From: Tamarix chinensis
Lineage: Eukaryota; Streptophyta; Magnoliopsida; Caryophyllales; Tamaricaceae
Direction of reading: 5' to 3'
Length of the DNA: 64,000 nt
Assembly: GCA_030549775.1 (NCBI GenBank)
Contig: CM060174.1
Span: forward strand, 71,179,466-71,243,465
The notes beneath the pieces are model-generated. The model was not told the DNA's origin. It ran no database searches and saw only the letters and a program-made list of their open reading frames with translations. Both the position numbers and the translations under genes were made by a program. Below, piece after piece: positions 50,201-62,950 of this stretch (positions are counted from its first letter, which is position 1; the number at the start of each line of letters is the position of its first letter).

Positions 50201-50496
50201 TTAAAACATGACAAACAAAATATATCATTTACCGTCACTTCTTGGCAAATATATTATTTATGATCTTTTGGAACCTACTTCCAGATATTGTAGGAGATTG
50301 GAACACGATTATGATTTACTAGTGAAATGTATGTTAGAAACATGCCATCATACCCGCAAATGGGAAGATTATACTTATTATAACTGAATGGCACTTGTTT
50401 TCCTCTATTCCTCATGTCTGTGATGATTCTCATCACAATAGGTCCTCTCTTCCCTTCTTCATTACCAGAGTCCCTATCAATAGTGTGATTTGCCAT
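47287..50496 (-). pseudogene. CACTA second gene: RGPT-type N-terminus, DUF8039-like, C48/Ulp1-like protease end
   Basis: Multi-exon, minus strand. The N-terminus (ATG near 50496) has GKRGPIVMRIITDMRNRGKQ and NHNRVPISYN, like plant transposon proteins with an RGPT start. Next come KWLLRHCGECLRTIRAYL (about 50070), a coiled-coil-like stretch (TQKLNQAFERMDTMEKELES, 49180-49277) and a DUF8039-like part (ISYDIEMLTIHGSILA, 48771-48998). The protease end has LANDHWVLYVVCSDQNKVYV (His of the triad, 47900-47990), NDNDCGYYICGSIDHI (catalytic Cys, about 47545-47590) and the tail HKYTDEEIDEVREEWAKFV, stop at 47287. These proteases cleave SUMO-like conjugates; in transposons the role is unclear. The final exon 47391-47287 has a good acceptor. 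Stops between blocks suggest unpredicted introns or decay. Confidence 0.65.
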
Positions 50497-50725
50497 ATCT
50501 TTATGGAATTTGAATACATAAATTAGAATAATGTATGTTGTGAATAAAGATATACAAAATAAAATGTTAAGCAAATATTTCATATATAGTAAAGATATGA
50601 AAAACACATTAATCATACGTAGTATTGATATGAAAAACACAATAATCAGATGTTGTAATGATATGAAAATACATGTTACAATATTATTACCCTCATTTTC
50701 TTCTTTTCCTTCTTTTTTTCTTCCC

Positions 50726-53700
50726 TCATTTTTGATTGATTTCATGATCTGACACATATATTACTTCATGATGATCATCCCTTACATAGATTTCCTCCTC
50801 AGCAATGTCGTTATTATCATCTATCAATGATTGAGTTGTTTTCATTGCTTCGACATTCTCTTTATCCCAATTTTCATCATTTTCATCATCACAATAATTC
50901 ACAGTTCTTTTTTTTTCATGCCTAAAACCATAGACCATCTTGTATTAGCATAATCGGTGACAAAGAAAACATGCGTTGCTTGAGATGCTAAGATGAATGA
51001 GTCTTGTTTATTCCCTACCCTATTAATATCCACTAATGTGAACCCATATTCATATCTAACCCCATGAATATGATCAACCCATCTGCACCAAAAAAATAGG
51101 TACTTTGAACATAGTATAATCTAGATCCCAAATCTGTATGATGACACCGTAATAATTCATATTTGCATATGTTGGATTTTTATCCTTCGACTAGTAAAAT
51201 ACATTGCCTTAGCCACTAAAGTCACTCCACTGCTCTACATTATACTCCTCTCATCTTTTTTTTTGTGTAAAAATTATATCCATTGATAACATAGCTAGCA
51301 TATGAGAAGACTACATATCAGGACATTTGGGACAACCAATGCAAGGTTGCAGAAATAGATTTTGGGGAATTTTTTATGAACGGAATGATGCGATCTCTTA
51401 GCTAATGTATAAAAGAAATATTATGTTTATTAATTACACACTTCTCAGTTTTTGATGGATTTTCAATCTTCAAAAAACGCATATGTTCTTCAACATATGG
51501 CCAAGCATCATCACTTTTATGTAATACATATAGATGTACTTTATGGAGCATTTTAGAGACTATTTGCCCATATTGTTTGCCTTTAATACCTTTTCCTTTG
51601 ACTTTTTATGCATGCCGACACTTAAGAATACCAATAACTTCATCATTGGACAAGTAATTTGTGAAAAATTCAATTACCTCTTCTGCTAGGTAACTCTATA
51701 CAATGCATCCTTCTAGCCAATATAGATTCTTCACGTAACCTTTTATCAACTTCATAAACCATTCAAAGGGGTATATCTAGTGCCATGAACAGGTCCTAAC
51801 AATTTTACCTCGTAAACCAAGTGAACGGTTAGATGCACCATAATGTCAAAAATTAAGGGAGGAAAATATATTTCAAGCTGGCACAAGGTGATCACAATCC
51901 CTCTTTGCAAGGCATCCAAACTATTAGGGTGGAGCATAGTGCGCTGAAGAACCAACAAACCCTAGTGATAGCATTTTGAACGCGCTTTAGAAAATTCCAT
52001 GTATAGCTACTAGAATCAAATGTTGCATCAAAATATGACATGATTAGTTTCAACTCTTTCATTGACACCAGCCTTCTGAAATTTGAAGAATACCCTTTCG
52101 TAACCTTGACACTGTTAAAAAATTCACAAAATGTAATTTTCCCCTTTCTAGAGAGTATGGCAAGTCGGTGGTAAATAAGTTCTTCTTCCATTGTCTTATA
52201 GTGCTAGTTTATGCCTAATGCCCATTTATTCCATATCTAATTGAGAATTAATGTCATCTTTGTCTTTCATTGAACAATAAGTAATGTACCAATAAGGCTA
52301 TCATAAATATTTTTCTCAATATGCATCACATTGAGGGCATGCCTCATGTATAGAGATTCTCAATACGGAATTTTGAAGAATATAAGCATCTTCTTCCACC
52401 CAATTGATGGAAGCTTATTTTTATTCTTCTTCCTATAGCGCACCTTTAAATGTTTCATCTTCATATACACTTGTTTGCCCATCAACTAGATTGGGACATG
52501 CCCTTCTTCTAGTTTCCCATTGAATGCATTCCTTTTCCTATGATAATAATGATCCCTCAGTAAAAATCTACGATGACCGAGAAAAACTATCTTCCGGCCA
52601 TGTGTTAGCTAAACAAATGAAGTATTATCCTCACATATTAGGCATGCATAAAGGCCTTTCACAATAAAATCTAAAAAGTTACCATATATCAAAAAATCAC
52701 TTATAGTACTTAATAACATTGCTATCAAAGTGAAACTTTCCTCACCATAAGCATCAAACACATTAACACCCGTGTGCCATAATAACTTCAAATCATCAGT
52801 CAAAGGCTCCAAATAAGCATCAATATCATTCTCGGTTGGTTTAGCCCCAAAATGAGTAAAGACAGCATCATATACTTACATTTTATGTAGAACCATGACA
52901 ATAGATTATATATAACCAAAATCACTGGCCAAATACTTTATGTGCCTTGATTTTGTGGATTCATACCATTCGTAGAGAGAGCAAGATGCAAGTTTATTGG
53001 TTATTTGCCAAATTCAAGAAACAAACCATCAATCATTATCCATTATGGAGATTCAGATGGATGTCTCATAAGCCTGCCATCTATCATCTCATCAGCATGA
53101 CATCTTAAGTTCTTTGCATCTTGTAAATCATTAAATATCTTCCTAAATTTTGGTATTATAGGAAAATACCATAACATCTTTGCTGGCACCTTATTATTCT
53201 TGTATCATAGTGCTTTGCATTCTTCATTAGGATAATATTCTAAACATGCATACTCTTTGTGAAATAAAATACAAACATGAGGACATGCATGTATCTTCTC
53301 ATAACTCATACCCATAGATGAAAGGACCTTCTTTGCTTTATAGGTACGATCGGGTAAAGCATTATCATCAGGAAGCATTTCTTTCACAAGTGATCATAAT
53401 TCTTTGAAACTCTTATCACTCCATATGTTATATGCCTTTAAGTTGTACAACCTTAAAGTAGTGGATAATCTAGTAAACTTCTTACGGTCACCATATAAAG
53501 GCTTTTCAGAGTCACTCAATAATTGGTCAAACATTTTTGACAATCTCGGATACTTTCCTCAACATTTTAAGTCATCTCCTCTAATGAATCACCCTCATTA
53601 TTGTCAAATAATCCAATACTATCCCTCCTACCTTCCTCATTATTATATTCAGACTCTGTCTCACCATCCGTATCCATCGAGTGTAACTTGTATCAATTTT

Positions 53701-53800
53701 GTATACAAACAAAAAATGATCTCTCAAATTATTTGCATTGACACATTGAATATAAGTACAGATCAAACAATGACAGACTATTCTACTAGCGTCCTGAGCA
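50726..53800 (-). pseudogene. CACTA (En/Spm) TNP2-type transposase, copy 2, with DUF4216-like end
   Basis: Right to left: FVYKIDTSYTRWIR (about 53690); LPDDNALPDRTYKAKKVLSS, MGMSYEKIHACPHVC (53260-53387); MEPLTDDLKLLWHTGVNVFD (52812); GIVITLCQLEIYFPPLIFDI and MVHLTVHLVYEVKLLGPVHG (51800-51920); then a DUF4216-like end with YYGVIIQIWDLDYTMFKVPI (about 51100-51170) and GFTLVDINRVGNKQDSFILA, HVFFVTD (50960-51060). The last part, an acidic tail with DDENDENWDKENVE, is open from 50938 to 50726. Frameshifts and stops are frequent, so it is a decayed copy. It resembles copy 1 in order of parts but differs much in sequence. Confidence 0.85.
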
Positions 53801-54239
53801 ATTTCTAATATAAATTTGATTAAAAAAAATTAACTCCTTCACCATATTCTCTAGACAAATGATTTGCAGACATTCATTTCCAATCCATAGTTTTCCAATC
53901 TATATGTATCCCACAAAAAAATATTATTACAAATCAATTCACTTCCACAAACTAATTCACATATTGCTAATGCTTACAAATAATTCATATTTATATAATG
54001 TGTATCATGTTATTTTGACGTTATATATATAAATAAGGGCATCAAAATATACCAATACACAAATTGGTGTTGCTTAGAAAGAGTTTGTATGTATATATAT
54101 GTCAAATATTTATACAAGGATTGTAAATTCAAAAGTAAACTCTTACTACGTGTTTAAAACAATACCCAAAAACTAACAAAAAACCTAAGGCAATATCAAC
54201 AATATATACATGAAAAGGTCGCTATAATCCAAAAAACTA

Positions 54240-54750
54240 ACTAACAACACCCCTAACCATCCTATGCATTCCGTAGATAGCCTTGCCTATGCCAACTAGA
54301 ACCCATCACTCTCAATGTCTACTTGTCTTAATATGTCATTTGTTCCCTGACATCATCAATGGAGAGTTCACTAATAGATACTCTAGGTTAAACAGGACGA
54401 ATGCTCAGGGGTAAGCTATGATAAAACTTCCTATTGTTATCTATGACCATCAACTATCTAGCAATCCGATCATAATCCATCCCAAAAAACTCACCCTTAA
54501 TATATTATAGGTGTTGTGCATCAATAAGGTTGAAAAATAGATTAAAATAACAAGCTAATGCCCCTTACCATGGCTCAACCTAAGGTAATGTTAAAAGCAA
54601 ATGATGTGATATGAAATAGAACGAACCATAGCATGACCTGTGGAAGAACAACCGATAAAACTTCTCATATAACAATGTGACATGACTAAAAAAAATTGAT
54701 TCAGGTGTCATGCATAAATATGTTGCAGGAATGTACATAATATGAAAATG
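54240..54750 (-). pseudogene. Conserved CACTA accessory protein of unknown function, copy 2
   Basis: One frame on the minus strand runs from MYIPATYLCMTPESIFFSHV through FYFISHHLLLTLP, VEPW, FFNLIDAQHL, GEFFGMDYDRIAR, LMVIDNNRKFYHSLPLSIRP and RVSISELS to IDDVREQMTY and WHRQGYLRN. About eight stop codons, most of them at Trp, Arg or Gln positions, are the only damage. Residue by residue it follows the intact frame at 63265-63738. It lies between the element's terminus and its TNP2 gene, as in copy 1. Confidence 0.75.
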
Positions 54751-55036
54751 CTCCATCTCGCTAGTCCACTACCTATAAAAGAAAACCAACCACTAAATTA
54801 TGTTATTAAGATTGGTGTCTAACTTTTTAAATTATAAAATATGGGTCTCTAACGCTAGCAAAACTAGTTTGTTTTTTTCATTAATATCAAACCCATCAAT
54901 ACTGTCATGCATGCACAAACATATAGAGAGGCTAACCAAAACACATAACAACACATCAACAAATAACAGCAAAATAGCAACAAAAATATATCATACAAAG
55001 AATGATATACGTAATACCTAAAAAATAGTTAACATG

Positions 55037-55038
<2 letters not shown>

Positions 55039-55092
<54 letters not shown>
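55039..55092. repeat. (AT)n microsatellite
   Basis: About 27 TA repeats in CACTA copy 2, between the leader-like region and the accessory protein. CACTA copy 3 has AT runs at the comparable place (61663-61710, 61972-62015). Confidence 0.95.
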
Positions 55093-55094
<2 letters not shown>

Positions 55095-55749
55095 GAAAGA
55101 AAAAGAAAAAAAATTATACCAAGCAAGGTTCTCGAGAAGGTAGCTAGGATGTAGGGTCAACGACGCCTATTACAATTGTAGGAGCCACAAACAGTGATGA
55201 AGGACTGTGGATGAGAGGTAGGAGGCTAGCTAGGATGGGCAGTTGAAAGGTTTGAAGGGTTGTACATGGGAGTTTGAGTAGATGGCTGGGACGCATGAAC
55301 CATGGTAAGTAATACATAAAAAAAGATGATGGTGATGAGAGGAGACACAAAATGGCCATTGACGAGAAAGAGGAATGCATGAGAGGCATAAATGATCAAC
55401 CACTAAGAGCAAGAAAGGAAAAACAAAGATGAGAAAAGAGAGCAAGTCAGATTTCAAGTGTCTATAACAGACATAAATGAGCGAGAGGGAAGGGAGGGGT
55501 GTTTAATGCACAAGTTTTAATAATAAATCTGGATATAACTATTATCAATATATGTTTTAATAACGTTTCTACGAATAAATGTTATTAAAACTTAGCAACA
55601 TTTGTGTTTTAGTAATAAGGTTTAAAACTTATGAGAATATATCGTCAGTGTTAAGTTTATCGATGTTAACCCTTATTCTCGTAGTGTAGATATTATATTA
55701 TTTAGTGGTCTAGTTACGTTAGTGGCAAGGCTGACTAAGGATGGTACCA

Positions 55750-58700
55750 TGTAACACCCCTATTTTTTTAGCTCTTGAAAATTTCTTTAAAAAGAGTTGA
55801 TTGCGGAAGCTAAGCCAATAAAAACGTAGGGTGTTACCGCCACACTTAGTATAAGTCTGGTTCTTCTACCTTTCTTACACTAACTATTAAGGCTAAACTG
55901 TTTATCTGCTTAAATTAAGAATAGAAATGGATCAGAAGAAGAGAAAGGTTTCATTACACTATTAAACTGTTCTAATAACACAAGATTAAACAAAAGAATT
56001 ACAACTGACAAAGGAAAAAAATATATAATGGGACATAAGAGTCCAAAAGATATCCAGATCAAAAGATACCGGAATAGAAACCGGAGAGTCCTAATTCTCA
56101 ACTCCTACCAAAAGCCATCAATTTGTATCCTCAAAGTACTCCTACAAGGTAAAGAGTGTCCATTGAATAGGTAGGGGACCATAAAACGAACCCCGTCAAT
56201 AAAACAGTACTGAGTAAACCAATATGCAATACTAAATATGTAAATATCACATGGAGCACATAGAAGGCGACACAAAGTATCATATTATAACATGTTAAAT
56301 AACACATACCATAGCTAAGTACCATATTCATACCATATGCCACATGTATATCATATCAAACTTAACCATATTACAACTATTTTATTAATCTAATTATACC
56401 GAGGGTGTCCCACAGAAAGGAAAACACTAAACCATAATTAAGCCCTTTTTACAATAACCACATCTATTCCACTTATAACATGATAAGGAAATCACTAAGA
56501 CAATTACCAAGCAATACACCAAATCTAAATAGTGCACAAATGCAACTATCAAACCAACATACCAAAACCAAGTGGTGTGCAGAGGCAACTACCAAATCGA
56601 TAAATCACAACAATCCATTTAAATCCTTATAGAACAATTATTTATATTTTAATTACTTGAGGGGATACAATAATAACCTGGAGACATATAAGTTCACTAG
56701 TCATACCAACGCACTAAAGCAACATGGTGTCCTCCCAACTTGTAACCCAGAGACATACAAGTAATCTGGTCATACTGGTGCGACAAAGTAACGCAATATC
56801 CTCCCATCCTAGGACACCTAATCCTTAAGTATCAATACCCTCTATAGGACCCGTAAGTCACCTATAGAGTAGACTAGGGCCTTAGCCGAAAGCTGAGGCA
56901 TCCAACAAAACCACCAAACCAAATCATTGGCTCCTACCTCGTCTCTAGGGTAGCTAACACTAAAGAGCAACCATTCCCAAATCTCAAGGTCTTCCACTTT
57001 AAATATTAATATCCTAATAAGATAATAATAAAATATCACATGATGCACAATGATTCCAATTTCATTCTTAATCATTTTTATTTTATTTTCAATTATTCAA
57101 GTTGATCATAAGGTCAACAATCCAAACCAAAATCAAATTTAACACTAAGGTCAACCTAGGAATCCATAAATTTATCCTATTCCAACTATTTTCCCTTTTA
57201 GGCATAATAAGTCATAAATGACCAAAATGCCCTTATATGTTATTTATTCAATAATTTCCCACTTTAATACCAATTGTTATTAGAATTCAGCGAAATTCAT
57301 GGTATGAATAAATAACATTAAAATAGTTAAATTAATGCAAAATTTCAATTCTATAATTTTGCAAGAGTCACAAAAATACCATTTTGCCCCTAAAATAGAA
57401 TTAAGCTCATTGAGCACATAAAACCGTAATCATGCATAATTATTTTAACACAAATAACCCTATTTTAATATGCTATCATACATATATTTAAAATACATAA
57501 ATTTAACATACCCTTGCATAAAAATACATGGTCACACACTTAGAGAAATTAATAACAATATATGGTGCATGCATACTTTTTTATGAGATTACAAAAAAGC
57601 ATAAATTACACTTAAGCATAAAATAAAAAACTCCAAATATGCTATCACGTGATTTTTATATATTTAGTAGGATCATATAGGTTACCTCTTTCCGAGCACA
57701 AATAGTAAAATAACACAAAGAATATCAACGCCTTCGAAAGATGGAGGCATAAGAGGAGAAGACAAAAGATAAAAAATTTACTTATTTTAAAATAAATAAA
57801 GGCTAGATAGAAGGAAATGTAGAAGTGAAAAAAATAGAATAAGGAGAAAGAGAGGAGGATGGGTCTTGGTTATAGGCTTAACAAAGCTTAAGAATACTTA
57901 GTAATAATAAACAAAATGAAGAAAAGGTGGGAGCAACAAAAAGGAGAAAATGAGAGAAATGCTGAATGAAAACAAAGAAAGACAAATGGAATATAAATAG
58001 GGAATGGAGGAACCAAAAATATTCAGCCACAAGAGGGGGAAGAGGTAGCTTGTTCAACACTTGAATGATAAAGGACAATGTGGTTAAGTGTCTAAGGCGG
58101 TGGAGTGTATTTAGGTTTAATAAAGTAATAAAAACCAATAAATCAACCAAGGGATGGGGGAGGTGATGGTTTAAAGGTCCAAGGTAAGATTTAAGCATAG
58201 GGAATGCAAGTGAAGAAGGTTGAGTGTAAGAAAAACCAAAGTGACATAACTAGCATAGGTAGAAAGTGTATGAAAGTAACTTTGGCTCAAATTTTGGTTG
58301 AATGAATACAAAAATGGTCAAATTGATACAAAATATGATCATAGAAGTAAAGGGAAGTAATTTTGTGCATGAAAAATAATTTTAGGATTTATATATTATT
58401 TTTAGTGGTGGAAAGGTCAATAAAGAGGATAAAATTAATAAAAATAGTCAAAATGATCATAAAATTACGAAAATTTATGAAAACCCTTAAAATAATATTT
58501 TTAAACTCACATGTAAAATTTTATGAATTTATAACAAAATTGGATAGATAAAATATGAAAATGATGGTTAACTAACAAACTTACAAAGTAATTATTAACA
58601 TAAATACCAAAACTATTACTAAAATCACGAAACTTTCCACATCATCGTACTTACTCATTTAAAACCTAAATATAATTTTTCGTAATTTTTAACACACATT

Positions 58701-59029
58701 TGATATGATATTTAGCTAGCATACCTTAATTATATATTTTACATATAAAATTCAAAATAGATAATAAAAACAAATAAAATTAATCCAAAATTTCTATATT
58801 TAAATTTAAATGCATTTAGGACCTAAATAAAGTTTTCTAAGAATATTTTATAAGGTTTAACTTAGAAGTTCACATATATAAATAGTATTTTATAAGCAAA
58901 GTATGTTAAGTCGTAAAATCACAATTACTATAGAATCACCCAAAACAATCTTGAGGATATAAAATATTCTAAAATAATTTATTTAATTAGGTACACATAA
59001 TTAGAACTAGTTAAGAATGGGGTATTACA
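55750..59029 (-). mobile_element. Solo Gypsy LTR (minus), TSD TACCA
   Basis: On the minus strand it starts TGTAATACCCCATTCTT at 59029 and ends AGGGGTGTTACA at 55750. It is flanked by TACCA at 55745-55749 and 59030-59034. It is a 3,280-bp solo LTR. It contains the terminal module (55835-55895: CCGCCACACTTAGTATAAG), a decayed hairpin near 56200, and LTR words in common with 32600-33600 (GGGGGATACAATAATAACC-like, AGTATCAATACC). No internal domain and no convincing gene. Confidence 0.88.
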
Positions 59030-59034
59030 TACCA

Positions 59035-61006
59035 TTAGTACTAAATTAGTTGTTATGGTTTCTTTGAGTCTCCTTCGTCAAGTTAATATAATTAAATGGT
59101 TGCAATCACAATAATAGAATTCAATAATTGATTGTTATTGTTCATTCATAGACTTCATATTTCATTATCCTAATCATGATCTTCTATTTTGATCACTTGC
59201 GGGCCTCATATACAAAATGTTATCTTCTAACAATGAAATACAATAATTTATTGTTCTTGTTCATTCATGAACTTTATATTTCATTATCCTATGCATGTTA
59301 TACTATAATAATTGCATGTGGCTCTTAATAGTTGTTCTATTTCATGTTTTATTATACACTCATACCCAAGTGTTATCATATATAGTCATGTGTTTATAAA
59401 CATGATTATATGATCACATGTTCTATCGTATGTTAGATCACATATACTCATGAATACCTTTAATAATTATAACTTTGATATTCCATGTTAGCATACCCTA
59501 CTCTAGTTATAGCATGTGTATCTTGTTATATTCATTTCATGTATGATTTTCCTTGATATCTATTAGGAGAATGATTAATATTATGCCATAGACTTTAAGA
59601 AATTGTATGAGTGGGATGGTGTGTGTATCACATTTATACTTGAGAATGAGTATTGAAAGTTAAATATTACCATGTTCTTACATGTATCATGTTTTTTCCT
59701 TAAGTAAGGTAATTTTAATTTACTTAGTACTAGACACGTACTGATACTACCTTGCTTGAATGGGTCATACGATGATACACTAATGCTATGGAGTAGTTAT
59801 CTTGTACAATCTTGAGATTGATTGCTATTATTGGGTTGAAGTCTTGGGCTTTGAAAGAGTAGGTGTAACACCTTGAGTTGATGCAACCATGCGAGGGTCA
59901 CCTTGGAGCACTTTTAGATTGATTGACTAGCTCCACAAATCAATAAGAGTCATTTCGGTGCATTTTTTTCTCACTCACGCACTTCTTGAGATATTTTTAG
60001 AAATTTTCTAAAATGTCCTAGGAGAATCACCCAACTTAAAATTTGCTCCATGGCCAACACACTTAATTGTGTAGTTCTTATGATAGAATCACCAAAAAGG
60101 ATGGCATACCCTGTTGATATAAGTAGCCATATCAATCATTATAATACTCCACTCAATTTGGGGGCATTATATTCACCCCTACTCAAAGAACATAACATCA
60201 TCGTTGCTCCTCAACCACTAATTATCTCATTACAGTTTATCCCAATAATCGTCCTAGTTGGCTCATCCAAGCTTAGATTGTGGTCGCAGTTTTTCTCTAA
60301 TACCATTTGTAACACTTCAAGTCAATACGATGACGTAGGGCTACCTAGATCACTTTTGGATTAATCAGCTAACCCCACAAATTAATAAGAGCCATTTCAG
60401 CATGCTTTATTTTCACTCACGTGCTTCCCAAGAAATTTTTTAAAACTTTCTAAGAGAGTCACTCATCCTAAAAATTACTCGATGGCTAGCATGCTTAATT
60501 GTGGATTTCTTAGGATGGACTCACCAAAAGGATGGTATACCTGATGATATAAGTAGCCATATCAATCCTTATAATACTATGCTCAATTTGAGGGTATTAC
60601 AATAGGCAACCTAGAGTTTTGTATCCCTAGGATATTCGTCTTTATTTTTCTATACCTATTTTTGGAAAATTTTGAAGTGTTATATTGAAATTTCATTGGT
60701 GTTGTAACCAAATTTCATTTTCCCATTACCTTGCTAAGTTTTTAAAATCCAAGGTTATTTTATAGGTATTTAGTAATTTTATTAGCAATGATTTTGATCA
60801 ATGTAGTATGATATAGATGATGGATATTTGTCTCGGTATAGATGATATTTAAGTTTTAGTTGAATAGGTTTTAGCCTTACATCTAGTATGATATAGATGA
60901 TGGATATTTGTCTTGTATCAAGTATGGCGATAATATTTTCTACTTTGGATTCTGCATATTTTTCTTTAAAATAAAATTTCCAGGAATGAAATGTAGAGGT
61001 GTTACG
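59035..61006 (+). mobile_element. 3' part of a plus-strand Gypsy LTR, host of Cassandra and of the solo LTR
   Basis: It ends near 61006 with AAAATTTCCAGGAATGAAAT and GTGTTAC, a worn form of the family terminus. 55687-55744 is likely its continuation left of the solo LTR, because the TACCA duplication joins the two. The beginning would then lie beyond CACTA copy 2. It is interrupted by a complete Cassandra. A direct repeat, ATGATATAGATGATGGATAT, lies at 60807-60826 and 60888-60907. No gene seen. Confidence 0.5.
59864..60601 (-). mobile_element. Complete Cassandra TRIM (LTR-internal-LTR)
   Basis: LTRs at 59864-60171 and 60308-60601 surround a 136-bp internal region. On the minus strand TGGTATTAGAG (60295-60305) follows the LTR as a slightly altered tRNA-Met primer site, and AGGGGTGAA (60173-60181) precedes the other LTR. 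The 5S-like part is recognisable in both (TTAAGCATGC, AGGATGG words), more worn than in the copy at 22484. Flanks GTAGG and ATAGG fit a 5-bp duplication with one change. No coding capacity. Confidence 0.82.
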
Positions 61007-61325
61007 CAATTGTTGTGCACTACTATGAAAATGGAAAATTAATAACGATGGTTCATAAATCGTTGCCAAATGCATGAAAATTTATGCGCGGGATAGTTTT
61101 GATAACGGTTATAGTTCAAAACCGTTAGTAAAAACCCAATGCTAAAATGTATACAGTAGTTTAAATAACAGTGTACGAAAAACCATTATTAAAATATTTT
61201 TAATAACGGTTCCTACAAGAACCATTATTAAAAGCCTCTAGTTTTAATAATGGTTCATGTAGGAACAGTTATTAAAACCCCAATTCCGCCTTTTATTTCA
61301 TTCAGTTCTGTTTCATGCCAAAAAT

Positions 61326-61627
61326 TTGAGGCTCTGCACCTTCCCTCTCTTACTCTACTTCTCTTGTAAATCCTCGCACCACCACACCGTGCACCACCAC
61401 TCTGGCTCCTCTCAAGTCAGGGAAACTACCACTTGTTCTCTTTCGCACCGCCAACTCTCCTCTTCCTTGCAGCACCACACCTCAGCTATTCTCGACTTTG
61501 CATGTGCTATCATTATTCCGCACCTAGCCAGCACTTCTTCCTTCTTCCTCTGCCGTGCTTGTACGTGGTTGCCGCTCTCCTCTTGCTCACCACCGATTTT
61601 CTTGCTCACTGCCACTCCGTTTAAGTA
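61326..61627 (+). other. Possible first exon or leader of CACTA copy 3
   Basis: An open stretch starting MRLCTFPLLLYFSCKSSHHH, rich in Ser, His and Leu, not similar to anything I know. A possible donor (AAGTATGT at 61623) follows TTTAAG. Copy 2 has a compositionally similar stretch at the same distance from its end (55144-55457, minus), again followed by an AT microsatellite. It could be a transcribed leader; coding is doubtful. Confidence 0.25.
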
Positions 61628-61663
61628 TGTTTTTGTTCTTCCTCTCATAGATTTTTCTCTTAG

Positions 61664-61697
<34 letters not shown>

Positions 61698-61968
61698 GTA
61701 TATATATATATGCATGTTGATACGGGGTTGCGTTGTTTGTTATTGAAAAATTACAGTTTATTGTTCAAAAATGTGTTGTTGAATGAGTTGGTGAAAAATG
61801 TTGTTGTTCATTGTTGAATTTGTAGCGGTACTATTATATATTAACAAATGCATGCGTTGGCCGAGACCTTTATATATATATATATATATATAACATGCAT
61901 GATTGTAGAATTATATACGATGCTAGAGAAATAAAATACTTCAAATTATTAGTAATGTCACTCATAAA

Positions 61969-62018
<50 letters not shown>

Positions 62019-62189
62019 TTTCACTAATAAGTATAGGACACTATAAGATATAGGGAATGTCATATAATGAAATGAAAATATATTTTACATTTGCACATCA
62101 TTAAATGAAATTTTCAATTAGAGATGCATATGTTAATGATTTTTATTTGATGAAGATTAAATAGATATAGAAAATAAAGAATATATAAA

Positions 62190-62950
62190 AGTGAATAATT
62201 AAATAGAGAGAAATAATTGTGTATAATAATAATAATAATAATGTTTAATAATAATAAGAACATGAATATAGGATTTTTTTTTACGGTTTAATTATTGTTA
62301 GCTAGGTTTAGGATTAGGGTTTATTAGGTTTAGGGTTAGTTTTTATTATAATTTATTAGGGTTAGGGTCGGGTTAGAATTAGGGTTAGGGTTTAGCATTT
62401 ATTATATTAAATATAAAAGTGAATAATTAAATAGAGAAGAATAATCGTGTATAATAATAATAATAGTAATAATAATAATAATAATAGTGTTTAATAATAA
62501 TAATAAGATAGGATTTATTAGGGTTTAATTATAGTTAGCTAGGTTTAGGATTATGGTTTTATTAGGTTTAGGGTTAGGTTTAATTATAAGTTATTAGGGT
62601 TAGGGTTTGGGTTTGGGTTTGGGTTAGGGTTAATGGTTAGGGTTAGGGTTAGGATTTATCATTTATTATACTAAATAATAAGAATAATAATAATAATAAT
62701 TATTATTATTATTATTATTATTATAATATAGGAGTTATTAGGGTGTAATTATAGTTAGCTAGGTTTAGGATCATTATCTTATGAGGTTTAGGGTTACTTC
62801 TTATTATAATTTATTAGGGTTAGGGTTAAGGTTAGGGTTAGGGTTATGGTATGGGTTAGGGTTAGGGTTAGGGTTTAGCGTTTATTATACTAAATATAAA
62901 AGTAAATAATTAAATAGAGATGAATAATTGTGTATAATAATAATAATAAT
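62190..62950. repeat. Tandem units of about 230-240 bp with telomere-like TTAGGG/TTTAGGG runs
   Basis: Each unit has AATAATTAAATAGAGA, a (TAA)n run, TAATTATAGTTAGCTAGGTT, then blocks of GGGTTA, GGGTTT and GGTTTAGG words, then TTTATTATACTAAATA. Units start near 62190, 62416 and 62899, with a third, partial one in between (about 62675). The telomere-like runs (62305-62397, 62590-62657, 62812-62879) are mixed and short, so this is not a true chromosome end. Confidence 0.75.

Larger units (their letters stand above)
46598..55686 (-). mobile_element. CACTA (En/Spm) transposon, copy 2
   Basis: The right terminus reads CACTACGAGAATAAGGG on the minus strand at 55686, resembling the start of copy 3 (CACTACTATGAAAATGG at 61018). 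The left terminus is proposed at 46598 (CACTACCCTAGAAAG). The 3-bp flanks CTT and TAG do not match, so the left end is uncertain. Subterminal TTTAATAATGG/GTTATTAAA words lie at 46615-46970 and 55505-55620. From right to left it contains the accessory protein, TNP2-type transposase, DUF4216-like part and a second gene ending in a Ulp1-like protease, all on the minus strand. Confidence 0.65.

Noticed and set aside
55144..55457. Two minus-strand frames rich in Ser, Pro and Leu
   Set aside because: They overlap in different frames and have no motif; most likely a transcribed leader of CACTA copy 2.
62280..62890. Chromosome end (telomere)
   Set aside because: Motifs are short, mixed and embedded in larger tandem units, and DNA with a gene continues on both sides.
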